Of a stretch of 64,000 nucleotides of DNA, positions 1 through 7,611 are shown in pieces. A program made the position numbers and the translations under genes. The first letter of the stretch is position 1, and every line of letters begins with the position of its first letter. The DNA is from CAYWKL01 sp964459095 (GTDB lineage: Bacteria > Patescibacteriota > Microgenomatia > Daviesbacterales > UBA10151): positions 1-64,000 of the forward strand of contig CAYWKL010000002.1 of NCBI GenBank assembly GCA_964459095.1, given 5' to 3'. Under the pieces are notes generated by a model, which did not search any database, was not told where the DNA came from, and saw only the letters and a program-made list of their open reading frames with translations.

Positions 1-126
1 GGTTCTTGTAATTGTTGCTCCTCCAGGTCCTGCTTCTTTTTTGGTTTCAGTATTTGCATTCCATACAAATAATATTAATACTAATACTCCGAGGATTATC
101 AAAACTGTGTTTTTGTTTGTGTTCAT
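1..126 (-). CDS. N-terminal part of a membrane-anchored protein (cut by window edge)
   Basis: Only the first 42 codons lie in the window. They start with MNTNKNTV followed by a hydrophobic segment (about residues 8-22, IILGVLVLILFVW), which looks like a single N-terminal membrane anchor or uncleaved signal. The start codon is 1 nt from the stop of the upstream gene, so it is the last visible member of the minus-strand cluster. The domain that would define its function lies outside the window. Confidence 0.6.
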   Translation of the reverse strand, partial: MNTNKNTVLIILGVLVLILFVWNANTETKKEAGPGGATITRT

Positions 127-127
127 T

Positions 128-688
128 TTAATAACCACCATTTATCCATATAGTAATTGAACTTAATAATTCTGGATTTGTCACAATATTATTTATCCAT
201 TTGGTTATATAATTTAATAATTCTGGATTATCTATCACACAATTATTGTTGGTATCTGCAGAGTTATTACAAGCAACACCTAAACTCAAAGTTGCACTCC
301 CACCAACACTTGAAGCGCTGCCTCCAATCCCGTCATAAGATTCAACACCCAACCCATTAGTCAATGCACAACTTCCAGTTCCAGTAACTGAAACTTGTAC
401 TGATTTTGTGATTGCTCCCCCGCCTTCAGGAGTGTAAGCAACAACTCTTATTGCCCCTCCGACATAAGTGCAGTCAACATTTGTCCCGGAGCATGATGCG
501 CCTGTAACAGAGCAGCTTGCAACATTCTCGTCCACAGACCAATAAGCCTTGCCATAACTGGCCGCAGTTAATCCATTAGTAGTGTAAGTCACTGTAGTTA
601 CTCCTCCTGGCTGGCTTCTCTGTATTGCTGCAAATGTTATTGTTGTTGTCATTAAAAAAAATACTAATATTATTATTGGTGTTTTCAT
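128..688 (-). CDS. Secreted protein with C-terminal dockerin-like repeat
   Basis: 186 aa. Residues 1-21 form a classical signal peptide (MKTPIIILVFFL...TFAA). The middle is a Thr/Ser/Gly-rich, probably beta-sandwich region with several cysteines. The last 45 residues contain a calcium-loop pattern (DTNNNCVIDNPELLNYI) followed by a second ELLSSITIWI segment, the arrangement of type I dockerin duplications. The next gene shares this tail. In bacteria dockerins bind cohesins; here the tail could equally be a surface-sorting or assembly module. No cohesin-like gene is seen in the window. The product is probably exported and displayed. Confidence 0.72.
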   Translation of the reverse strand: MKTPIIILVFFLMTTTITFAAIQRSQPGGVTTVTYTTNGLTAASYGKAYWSVDENVASCSVTGASCSGTNVDCTYVGGAIRVVAYTPEGGGAITKSVQVSVTGTGSCALTNGLGVESYDGIGGSASSVGGSATLSLGVACNNSADTNNNCVIDNPELLNYITKWINNIVTNPELLSSITIWINGGY

Positions 689-690
689 TT

Positions 691-1473
691 TTATGAATTA
701 ATCCATGCAGTTATTGACGTTAACAACTGGGAATTGGACACAGTATTTGAAATCCATAGTGAAATATAATTAAGCAATTCTTGATTGACTACTTTTCCAT
801 CACAATCAGCATCAGCTGCTGTGTTACAAACCTTCGCCGTGCAGTCATTCTTAGCATCAATTTCCGTGGCTCTTGCAATCTTCTCATTTTTGCAAGGTAC
901 TGTATAACTTGTGTAACCCTCGCAATCATTTATTTTAGTCCATACTGATGTTGATGTGCATTTCATCACATCTCCATTCCTGCATGAAAACTGCCCGATG
1001 TTAGCATTTGGAGAAGTGCATGGTGATGAAAGACAACTTCCAAGCGAACACGCATATTGGCAGGTTTGTTGTGTAACCCATTGACCATTGATGCATTTTT
1101 CAGTTGTTGCAGAACCTCCTGATGAGCCACACTGTATAGTACCTTCAGGATTTCCATCACAGCCTGTACTTGCGCCATAATTGCAAGTATTCAACAACAC
1201 ATCCGTTGCATCTCCTCCGCAAGATATTGATGATGTATCAATACAAGATGCATAATTACTTCCTGTGCAGGATGAAGTATGCCATCCAAAAACATATAGT
1301 TTAGTTGGACTTTGACCAGTAGTTTGTTTGTAAGTATCTAATACCCAGTTGCAATTATTATAATTAGTTGGTGTGATACATCCAACTCCAATTTCTTTTT
1401 TAAATTGTGTCATTAGCATCACTACAATCACCGCTCCAATTCCAATCCATATGAGCTTTTCATTTTTAGCCAT
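691..1473 (-). CDS. Membrane-anchored cysteine-rich protein with dockerin-like C terminus
   Basis: 260 aa. It starts MAKNE like the paralog at 4437-5378 and has one N-terminal membrane segment (about residues 8-24), then a cysteine-rich extracellular part with many CxxC/CxG spacings. The C terminus (DADCDGKVVNQELLNYISLW) matches the dockerin-like tail of the next gene downstream. The two genes are separated by 2 nt, so they are very probably co-transcribed and share a partner or location. No enzymatic motif is visible. A surface or virion component is the simplest reading. Confidence 0.7.
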   Translation of the reverse strand: MAKNEKLIWIGIGAVIVVMLMTQFKKEIGVGCITPTNYNNCNWVLDTYKQTTGQSPTKLYVFGWHTSSCTGSNYASCIDTSSISCGGDATDVLLNTCNYGASTGCDGNPEGTIQCGSSGGSATTEKCINGQWVTQQTCQYACSLGSCLSSPCTSPNANIGQFSCRNGDVMKCTSTSVWTKINDCEGYTSYTVPCKNEKIARATEIDAKNDCTAKVCNTAADADCDGKVVNQELLNYISLWISNTVSNSQLLTSITAWINS

Positions 1474-1573
1474 TTTATTGTTATCCAGTCACCATGCGCC
1501 AAGGCATCACCCATGGCAGCATGATAACCAGTTCTTTTCTGGCGAGGTAGGCCCCTCCAGAAAGGATAGTGAG

Positions 1574-2341
1574 TTATGCCAGCAAAGGCAGCTTCATTCC
1601 ATTCTTTTTTGTAAGCAAATAAACTACAACAACAAACCCCCCTATTATCACCAGGGGGCTGCTTAGTGTGATATTCTTGAATATGTCAAACACATTTAAT
1701 GCAGACGCATTGACAACAATATGCATTATGATTGCCTGTATTGCTTCCTTGAAATAAAGTATCATTCCTATCGACAGTGCGCCGAATGCAAAGGTCATAA
1801 TCAAATCAGGAGTGTTCTCAATTCCTTTCGCAGTCGCGTGAAACAGCACGAAAACCGCGCCGAACATCACCATCAGCTTTATGCCGGTGCCGGAGAAAGG
1901 CTCAACTGTATGCACATTGTCTCCTATCTTCCATGCCCACCACACGAGTATGGTGACAAAGAAAAACACAGTTTCTATCGGGGGAACCAATCCGGAATAC
2001 ACCAGCTTAGTGAGTATCTCTGACTGCCCGAAGATTGTTGTAGCAAAAATAGCTGCCATCGGAGTTGCCGTAAAATTATTGTAAAACTGTATGAATCCAA
2101 ACCCGAATGCCGCTCCTATAATCACTTTTATCAGCAGTCCTCCATTCTGCTTGACAATAGGTATCCATTTAAATAGGTTGAACTGCACCGGAACAAGATA
2201 CATCATTGCGCCGAGGAGGACTATTCCAAGATAAATTTGGGCCAAAGGCATCGAAAAATTTATCATAAGAAAAATGAGGATAGCCCCAAACATAAACCAC
2301 AAATCGACATCGTCAGGCATATTTTTAGGCATTACTTTCAC
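1574..2341 (-). CDS. CPBP-like (CAAX protease/bacteriocin-processing) polytopic membrane protein
   Basis: 255 aa, about eight hydrophobic segments. Two of the conserved CPBP family motifs are visible: FVLFH (FxxxH) in the middle and HIVVN (HxxxN) in the following helix. The first motif, usually EExxxR, is reduced to PPIETVFFF, so catalysis is uncertain. CPBP proteins are intramembrane proteases acting on membrane-anchored substrates, and the neighbouring genes encode N-terminally anchored proteins. The gene overlaps the upstream endonuclease gene by 17 nt. It could also be a pseudo-enzyme. Confidence 0.6.
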   Translation of the reverse strand: MKVMPKNMPDDVDLWFMFGAILIFLMINFSMPLAQIYLGIVLLGAMMYLVPVQFNLFKWIPIVKQNGGLLIKVIIGAAFGFGFIQFYNNFTATPMAAIFATTIFGQSEILTKLVYSGLVPPIETVFFFVTILVWWAWKIGDNVHTVEPFSGTGIKLMVMFGAVFVLFHATAKGIENTPDLIMTFAFGALSIGMILYFKEAIQAIIMHIVVNASALNVFDIFKNITLSSPLVIIGGFVVVVYLLTKKNGMKLPLLA

Positions 2342-3467
2342 CTCTAAAATCCAGTATTATCTTCTGGTCTAATGTGTATTCATATCCATATCTTTCCTTG
2401 AGCAATGACTGAAAAAATGTTTTCCAATGGTCTCTGTTATAATTAGTAGGTGTATGACATTTAACACATAAGCTAACACAGTTCTGGGGAAAGGTGTTTT
2501 TCTTATCATAATCAATGTGATGGATGTTAAGTTTTTTCTTGTATAGGATTACACAATCATCTTCAAATAGGTTACATACAACACAAGAATAATTATCACG
2601 TTCTTTAATCATCTCTTTAAATTTTCTACTAAAATCAAAAGTGTAGGGTTTATAGCTTGTAAATTCTTTCCATTCTTCAGGTGATTTCTCTTGTCTAGCC
2701 ATGCTTATCCTTTTCCTAATTTCTATCTTTTCTTCTGGGGTTTTATTTCTGAATGTAGCACTTATCTTATGACCCCAAGAATATTTTCTTCCTGTGAGTA
2801 ACTTACGCATATGTTCTTTATGTTCTTCTGAGTGATGATAGCCTTTAGTGCCTGGATTTATCAAACCTTGCTCCTTTCTTATTTTTGTTGTTTCTCGTCC
2901 TTTATCTATAATTTCTTGAGTTAACTTTTTTCCTTGATTTACTTCTTTTAACCTTCGTTTCATTTCTTTTGTTCTTTCTTCCCCATACAATTCTTCAAAT
3001 GTTTTACCTTTTTGAATGGCTATCTTCCCTTTGTTAGATTGGGATATCATGTTAACACTAGAATGTGTCTCTTTAGTATACCCTTTATTCCAAGATTTGT
3101 GGTTCATGTTACCTTGGCTAATGTTGTGTTTTATCCTATTAGCCTTCTCTTCCCCATACATCTCCTCAAAATTCTTTCCTTGATTCCAATTAAGTTTGGA
3201 TATTCCTATTCTCTTCTTTGTTTCGTCAGAATGTTTACGCCCCAGTCTAATTTGCCTTTGAAGTTCTCTTAATTTTCTTCCCTTTTCTTCTCCTAATCTT
3301 TCCTCGTAAGTTTTTCCTTTCCTGTCAGCACTAATCTTAGCACAATGCTCTTCTGTGAATATTCTACCCCTATTCCAGTGACCATACTTCCATTTACCAC
3401 GATTAGCCTCTTCTCCGCATCCGCAAGCACATTTAATTAATTCATTTTCCATATATGATTGCTCCAT
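2325..3467 (-). CDS. Free-standing HNH endonuclease with NUMOD3-like repeats
   Basis: 380 aa. An N-terminal Cys motif (CACGCGEE) is followed by three to four Lys-rich repeats of the NUMOD3 type (HSDETKKRIG, KGKTFEELYGEE and similar) that bind DNA, then a C-terminal HNH domain with CVVC, LNIHHIDYDKKN and CVKCH. This is the architecture of homing endonucleases of phages and mobile introns. It sits between two membrane-protein genes and overlaps the downstream one, so it is probably a mobile insertion in the surface-protein operon. No intron boundaries are seen. Confidence 0.85.
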   Translation of the reverse strand: MEQSYMENELIKCACGCGEEANRGKWKYGHWNRGRIFTEEHCAKISADRKGKTYEERLGEEKGRKLRELQRQIRLGRKHSDETKKRIGISKLNWNQGKNFEEMYGEEKANRIKHNISQGNMNHKSWNKGYTKETHSSVNMISQSNKGKIAIQKGKTFEELYGEERTKEMKRRLKEVNQGKKLTQEIIDKGRETTKIRKEQGLINPGTKGYHHSEEHKEHMRKLLTGRKYSWGHKISATFRNKTPEEKIEIRKRISMARQEKSPEEWKEFTSYKPYTFDFSRKFKEMIKERDNYSCVVCNLFEDDCVILYKKKLNIHHIDYDKKNTFPQNCVSLCVKCHTPTNYNRDHWKTFFQSLLKERYGYEYTLDQKIILDFRGESNA

Positions 3468-3471
3468 TTTC

Positions 3472-4386
3472 TTAACTCAAATATATAAATCCGTCAGGCG
3501 TTGCATTTATGACCCTAGCCAATTGGTTTCCGTTTTCATCTGTGTAATCCCATATCTCTGCCAGTGTGCTCCTGTGCAAATCAAATCCTATGTCGTCGGT
3601 GAATATTGTAATGTTGTTGGATGGGTTTCCGTTGGTTGTTACTTTCACAGTCAGCGTATCCTTGCTGCCGTCTTCCAGCTTGCTGAACTCGTAGCATTTC
3701 AGCGCATTCTGGTCTGTGTTTCTCGCCAAGTCAAAGACAGACCTTGGAGGAGTGACAAAATTTGTATTTGTTGATATGTCGCTAAGGTCGGCAGTCGCAT
3801 ATCCGAAGCATATCACATTTCCTTTTGCAGCATCCGGAGTTCCATAGCATTTGTCAGTATGGGATATCACACTTACTTCAAAGTCCGCAGTCTGCGTTGC
3901 GCCCATTGTGTAAGCACCTGCCCTGGATGTCTGGATGGCTCCTGTGGGATTCCTCACTGTCACTTTAGGAAGAGTGTCTATGCTGCATCCGGTTCCGACA
4001 ATATTATCAACAGACTCCTGGACCTTTGCGGTGTAATCCATTACATCAACATAAAAGTTAGTGCTTGGAACCGATGAGTTCATGAAGAAATAGAATTTAT
4101 AGTTTACATTTGGAGTTACTGACAGTGTTCCGGAGTTTAATGATTTGGTTCCGAGGTCTTCCCTCGCTCCGTTCAGCCTGAAAACTCTTACTAATTCGTT
4201 TACCAGCAATGATGTACCCCCTATATATTTATCAACTCCAGTAAAGGTAACATCTGGCTCAATTAGATTAGCCAACGAAGAACTACTTGGAATTTGCTGT
4301 TTTACAACAGAAGAACTGTTATTTGACTGCGAAAGATAAACAAAAATGACTATAAGTACTATTGCCCATAATGCGTTATTTTTCAC
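3472..4386 (-). CDS. N-terminally anchored surface/virion-type protein, paralog of the next upstream gene
   Basis: 304 aa. One N-terminal hydrophobic helix (about residues 7-18), a Ser/Asn-rich linker, then a long beta-rich domain. The C terminus (DIGFDLHRSTLAEIWDYTDE) aligns with that of the 313-aa protein encoded upstream (DVDFDLDQNTLAEIWGFQDE). The preceding parts also share DLGTKSLNSGTLSV versus DLGQVSMNSGTVTL and CYGTPDAAKGNVICF versus CYGNPGAPSKNAICF, so the two are tandem duplicates. A type II membrane topology with the bulk outside is likely. Function unknown. Confidence 0.72.
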   Translation of the reverse strand: MKNNALWAIVLIVIFVYLSQSNNSSSVVKQQIPSSSSLANLIEPDVTFTGVDKYIGGTSLLVNELVRVFRLNGAREDLGTKSLNSGTLSVTPNVNYKFYFFMNSSVPSTNFYVDVMDYTAKVQESVDNIVGTGCSIDTLPKVTVRNPTGAIQTSRAGAYTMGATQTADFEVSVISHTDKCYGTPDAAKGNVICFGYATADLSDISTNTNFVTPPRSVFDLARNTDQNALKCYEFSKLEDGSKDTLTVKVTTNGNPSNNITIFTDDIGFDLHRSTLAEIWDYTDENGNQLARVINATPDGFIYLS

Positions 4387-4436
4387 CTTGCACCTCCGTT
4401 AAAAATAAAAATAAAAAAAAAATAAAAAAAGGTTTC

Positions 4437-5378
4437 CTAAGAAACCTGGATAGTTTGGTGCCTTCCTGCAATGGTTGTTGAACCAAGGTTGTTGTTAGAC
4501 TCATCCTGGAATCCCCATATCTCTGCAAGTGTGTTTTGGTCCAAATCAAAGTCAACATCTTCAATCATAATGCTGATGTTGGCTGAACTGCTTGCTGCAG
4601 GGTTCTGTCCGGATGCAGGCTTAACTGTAACCTTTAGAGTTTGGCTTGCCGTGTCTTCCAACAAGTTTAATTGATAGCAGCTTGTTGAATATCCAGTTGT
4701 CTGTATATTCCCTATAGAGTAAGGTATCGCGCTTGAAGGCGTGTCTGCTTTGACTGACTCATAGGTTGTAGAGTTGTACTGGAAGCAGATGGCATTCTTG
4801 CTTGGCGCCCCTGGGTTCCCATAGCATGCGTCAGCTCCTGCTTTAACCTTAACTTCAACATCAACAACTTCGTCTTGCGCAACATCTTCTACGTTTGTTG
4901 CGTTTGTCAAAACCTGCCCATCAGAGTTGTAAACCGTGATAGCCGGGTTGGCATCCACTGTGCACAATTCTCCAACTTTGTTGTCAGTTGCCTTCTGGCA
5001 TGGTGCCACATAACTCTCTACAGTTGTATAACGGGTGTTGCTTGATGTATTTTCCCCATAATACAATTTATATGTAGCGCCTGGTACTAGGGTCACTGTT
5101 CCAGAATTCATTGATACCTGCCCTAAATCCATAATGCTTCCTTGTTTTATAACCCTTACAAAATCAGTTGTAAGAGCTGTTCCCTTCAGGTGCTTGTTTA
5201 GCCCTGTAAAGGATGCTTGCCCATCAACAAGCTTGCACAAGTCCACTCCTGTGCCTGTGTCTCCGCCACCGCCACCACTATTAGGAGGGGGTAACTGAGG
5301 TGCCTGTTGCTGCTGGTTTAGTAACAACACTGCTACTATAATGGCTCCAGCAATCAAAAGTCCTTCATTCTTTGCCAT
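4437..5378 (-). CDS. N-terminally anchored surface/virion-type protein, first gene of the minus-strand cluster
   Basis: 313 aa. MAKNE start, hydrophobic helix at about residues 7-20, then a Gln/Pro/Gly-rich flexible linker ending in a glycine run before the globular domain. The globular part is Thr/Val/Asn-rich and predicted beta; it is a tandem paralog of the next gene. It is the promoter-proximal gene, with a hairpin and long leader just upstream, which suggests strong or controlled expression. Candidate major surface or virion protein. The family is not recognised. Confidence 0.72.
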   Translation of the reverse strand: MAKNEGLLIAGAIIVAVLLLNQQQQAPQLPPPNSGGGGGDTGTGVDLCKLVDGQASFTGLNKHLKGTALTTDFVRVIKQGSIMDLGQVSMNSGTVTLVPGATYKLYYGENTSSNTRYTTVESYVAPCQKATDNKVGELCTVDANPAITVYNSDGQVLTNATNVEDVAQDEVVDVEVKVKAGADACYGNPGAPSKNAICFQYNSTTYESVKADTPSSAIPYSIGNIQTTGYSTSCYQLNLLEDTASQTLKVTVKPASGQNPAASSSANISIMIEDVDFDLDQNTLAEIWGFQDESNNNLGSTTIAGRHQTIQVS

Positions 5379-5391
5379 GTTCTTTTCCTCG

Positions 5392-5415
5392 TCTCAATTT
5401 CCAGAAGCATTGAGA
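5392..5415. promoter_or_regulatory. Leader hairpin before the surface-protein gene
   Basis: Perfect 7-bp inverted repeat TCTCAAT/ATTGAGA with a 10-nt loop. On the minus-strand transcript it ends directly before the purine-rich ribosome-binding segment of the gene starting at 5378, so folding could affect translation or mRNA stability. Confidence 0.5.
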
Positions 5416-5519
5416 TGGCTTCTTTGGTTAACTTAGATTTGTAGCACGCCTTTAAGCATAGAGACAAGTTAGGTTTAACAGAACAAGGTATAATTTGCCA
5501 TATAAGACTGCATTCTAAG

Positions 5520-5534
5520 TTATATTTAAATTGA
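5520..5534 (-). promoter_or_regulatory. Possible TATA box for the minus-strand surface-protein cluster
   Basis: Read on the minus strand the sequence contains TTTAAATATA. It is the best TATA-like element upstream of the gene starting at 5378 and would give a leader of roughly 120 nt. It lies back to back with the plus-strand promoter at 5565-5594. Inferred from sequence only. Confidence 0.4.
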
Positions 5535-5564
5535 TGTCAGGACTTATTAATAAACTTTTCTAAA

Positions 5565-5594
5565 ACCGAAAAGTATAAATATACGCTGTATTAC
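5565..5594 (+). promoter_or_regulatory. Archaeal promoter (BRE/TATA) with GTATTAC palindrome
   Basis: ACCGAAAA (BRE-like) directly precedes GTATAAATA (TATA, 5573-5581), with the expected start region about 25 nt downstream, just before the ATG at 5612. GTATTAC at 5588-5594 lies between the TATA box and the start codon and recurs at other promoters in the window, so it is a candidate operator. Confidence 0.7.
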
Positions 5595-5611
5595 ACAATA
5601 TTACGAATAAG

Positions 5612-5785
5612 ATGGTCAGGATGCAGAAGATAGTAAAGAAGATTGGAAATTCCCTTGGAATAATCTTTAACAGGGATGAGCGGAAAATTATTGGGCTGAA
5701 GAAAGGCAGCATTCTTGAAATTGATGTTGAGAAGAAGGAGGAAAAAAAAGGTATAGATGAACATAAAGATATTAGAACTGATTGA
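5612..5785 (+). CDS. AbrB/MazE-type DNA-binding protein
   Basis: 57 aa, starting MVRMQKIVKKIGNSLGIIFN. The pattern KKIGNSLGI-(F/V)-x6-IGLKKGSILEIDV is the swapped-hairpin AbrB/MazE/SpoVT fold, used by transcriptional regulators and antitoxins. The gene follows a strong TATA promoter with a short leader. Its end overlaps the start of the next small gene by 29 nt, as in two-gene toxin-antitoxin or regulator modules, but the partner does not resemble a known toxin. It may autoregulate through the palindrome in its promoter. Confidence 0.8.
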   Translation: MVRMQKIVKKIGNSLGIIFNRDERKIIGLKKGSILEIDVEKKEEKKGIDEHKDIRTD

Positions 5786-5963
5786 TAAAAGTATTGAAAG
5801 TAGAAAAAAATATTTCAATGAATTAAAAGATGGTTTATTTAGCAAAAAACAAAAAAAATCATTATATAAACTGCAGATACAATTGCAGTTATTAAGGCGT
5901 CTTAAAAGAAAAATCATAAGAATAAACAGGAGAGATATTGTTGATGTTGAAAAAAAAGGGTAA
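5757..5963 (+). CDS. Small basic helical protein downstream of the AbrB-like gene
   Basis: 68 aa, very rich in Lys, Leu and Ile, predicted almost entirely helical (IDKSIESRKKYFNELKDG, LQIQLQLLRRLKRKI). It overlaps the AbrB-like gene and is followed by the integrase. No known domain. It could be the partner of the AbrB-like protein or a small nucleic-acid-binding protein. Confidence 0.55.
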   Translation: MNIKILELIDKSIESRKKYFNELKDGLFSKKQKKSLYKLQIQLQLLRRLKRKIIRINRRDIVDVEKKG

Positions 5964-6006
5964 AAAAGATATTCACTTGTTATATGCTAAGATGAGTTTT
6001 TGAAAG

Positions 6007-6837
6007 ATGGAAGAACTAAAAACATTCGAGCAGGTCATAGGGATACAGAGATATAGCAACTCAACAAAGAGGATTTATAGGTTTCATATTAAAAACTTCT
6101 TGATATTTTGTAGAGGCAAGCCTGCCCAAGATAAAATTTTGGAGTATTTATTCAACCTGGAAAGGTACAAACCATCATCGCTGAACATAGCAAAATACAG
6201 CATAATTTACTTTTTCAGAAATATTATGAATCAGGAGATAATTACCAAAATACCTAAAATAAAAAGGGAAAAATTATTGCCAAAAACGATTGATAGTGAT
6301 GCGATAATGAAGATGGTAAACATAACTTCCAACCTCAAGCATAAAATATTGATAGAGCTTTTGTACAGTAGTGGGTTAAGATTGGGAGAGGTTAATAAAG
6401 TACAATGGACTGATTTAGATTTCAAGAACAGATTAATCTTTGTAAAGGGCAAAGGCAACAAAGAAAGGTATACCAAGCTATCTGAAAGAGTTATTGGTGA
6501 TTTGATGAAATATAAAGAAGTGAGGAATGCTAAGGGAGATAACAAAAACCCCTATGTGTTTGATAGTGAGCAAAGACCAGAAACCCATATATCCAAAAAG
6601 ACAGTTCAGAAAGTTTTGGAGAATGCTGCAAGAAAACTGAATTTGGATGTTAGGGTGTCACCCCATAAGATAAGGCATTCTTTTGCAACTCATAGTTTAG
6701 AGAATGGAATTGATAGTAGGTTTATTCAGAAGATGCTGGGACATTCAAGCTCAAGAACAACAGAGATTTACACACAAGTTACAAGAAATAGTCTGAAGAA
6801 CATTGAAAGTCCTTTGGATGTTGCTTGCAGAGTGTAG
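6007..6837 (+). CDS. XerA-like tyrosine recombinase (integrase)
   Basis: 276 aa, the usual length of archaeal XerA proteins. An N-terminal SAM-like core-binding domain (about 1-90) is followed by a catalytic domain with the full active site: R125 (SGLRLGE), K148 or K150 (KGKGNKERY), H220 and R223 (SPHKIRH), H246 (LGHSS) and Y255 (TEIYTQ). It resolves or integrates DNA at a short core site. A perfect 11-bp-arm palindrome overlaps its stop codon and is a natural candidate site. Full motif set, so an active enzyme is likely. Confidence 0.93.
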   Translation: MEELKTFEQVIGIQRYSNSTKRIYRFHIKNFLIFCRGKPAQDKILEYLFNLERYKPSSLNIAKYSIIYFFRNIMNQEIITKIPKIKREKLLPKTIDSDAIMKMVNITSNLKHKILIELLYSSGLRLGEVNKVQWTDLDFKNRLIFVKGKGNKERYTKLSERVIGDLMKYKEVRNAKGDNKNPYVFDSEQRPETHISKKTVQKVLENAARKLNLDVRVSPHKIRHSFATHSLENGIDSRFIQKMLGHSSSRTTEIYTQVTRNSLKNIESPLDVACRV

Positions 6838-6863
6838 TTTAATCTAACCTCATTAGATTAAAC
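6837..6863. other. dif/att-like palindrome overlapping the integrase stop codon
   Basis: Two perfect 11-bp arms, GTTTAATCTAA and TTAGATTAAAC, separated by 5 nt (CCTCA). Size and layout resemble Xer recombination sites (two 11-bp arms, 6-8 bp spacer). Since it follows the integrase ORF directly it could instead be a transcription-terminating hairpin, though no T-run follows. Confidence 0.55.
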
Positions 6864-6878
6864 AGATAATTATCGAAA

Positions 6879-7166
6879 ATGAAAAAAATTATACTATTGA
6901 TTGGAATTGTAACATTACTATTAATTAGTGGGTGTGATAAACAAGAACAATCTATTTGTGTTGATAAGAATTGTTCTAATTTAGTTATAAATAATTCCTC
7001 AACGATATTTAAGAATATTACAGCTATGTTTGTTATAGATTGTTCATTACCCGAATATTATGGAAATGGAACTGTTGAAATAGTTTATGGTGAGGCGATA
7101 TATAATAATACAAATGTAATAGAAATCCCATTTATAGAGTTTTGTAAAAGATTAGAGTCAAAATAA
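6879..7166 (+). CDS. Small lipoprotein
   Basis: 95 aa. MKKIILLIGIVTLLLISGCDK is a typical lipoprotein signal: a lysine pair, a hydrophobic stretch and the lipobox ISGC, with the modified cysteine at residue 19. The mature part is short, Asn-rich with possible N-glycosylation sites, and contains two further cysteines. Function unknown. It is one of about ten small lipoproteins on this element. Confidence 0.65.
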   Translation: MKKIILLIGIVTLLLISGCDKQEQSICVDKNCSNLVINNSSTIFKNITAMFVIDCSLPEYYGNGTVEIVYGEAIYNNTNVIEIPFIEFCKRLESK

Positions 7167-7210
7167 TTTTTTTCACATCCGATAATAAAAATTAAATAAC
7201 AGATTTAAAG

Positions 7211-7251
7211 ATTCATTGACGGAAATTATAGTTTAAATCCGTCATTTGAAT
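7211..7251. repeat. Interrupted inverted repeat upstream of the replication genes
   Basis: ATTCA at 7211-7215 and TGACGGA at 7217-7223 face TCCGTCA at 7238-7244 and TGAAT at 7247-7251, leaving a 14-nt AT-rich centre. It lies in the 250-bp gap before the MCM operon. It may be an operator or part of a replication origin. No gene is seen in this gap. Confidence 0.5.
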
Positions 7252-7335
7252 TTCATACATTATGCTATATTAAAACACGAAACCCAAAAATAACTTATTT
7301 CACAACATCACCTATAAGTTAGATATAGTTAAAAT

Positions 7336-7352
7336 TCAAAAACTATATAAAC
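7336..7352 (+). promoter_or_regulatory. Putative promoter of the MCM operon
   Basis: CAAAAACTATATAAAC has an A-rich BRE-like stretch and TATA box (7343-7352). It is the only clear TATA element between the lipoprotein gene and the GTG-start gene at 7417. Confidence 0.55.
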
Positions 7353-7416
7353 AAGCACTAACTCCATATTTTGCGGCCCACACGATGGCGGTTTATTATT
7401 AAGTTTAGGTTTAGAG

Positions 7417-7611
7417 GTGATAAGCATCAGTGAAGAGTTTGTTGATTTCATTGCTTTCTTGGATGATAATGAGGAAAAGAGAGAGTGGTATGTAAAGATA
7501 ATTGAAGCCAGCCACTTTGTAACATTCATAACCAAGGACGGAAATACTGTTTCTATACCCTCAAGCAGGGTTTTGAAGATAAAAAAGAGGAGAGTTGCTT
7601 CAGATGATTAG
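7417..7611 (+). CDS. Small protein encoded directly before MCM
   Basis: 64 aa from a GTG start. Acidic N-terminal half (EEFVDFIAFLDDNEEKREW), then alternating hydrophobic residues ending DGNTVSIPSSRVLKIKKRR, which suggests a small beta-barrel or Sm-like fold. It overlaps the MCM start by 8 nt, so it is translationally coupled to the helicase. No family recognised; a helicase or origin accessory factor is a guess from position. Confidence 0.55.
   Translation: MISISEEFVDFIAFLDDNEEKREWYVKIIEASHFVTFITKDGNTVSIPSSRVLKIKKRRVASDD

Noticed and set aside
1474..1573. Structured 100-nt spacer with an imperfect stem (about 1539-1563)
   Set aside because: Stem has two mismatches; too weak to name as RNA gene or terminator.
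5612..5963. Toxin-antitoxin pair
   Set aside because: The first gene is AbrB/MazE-like, but the second has no known toxin motif; not called as a TA system.
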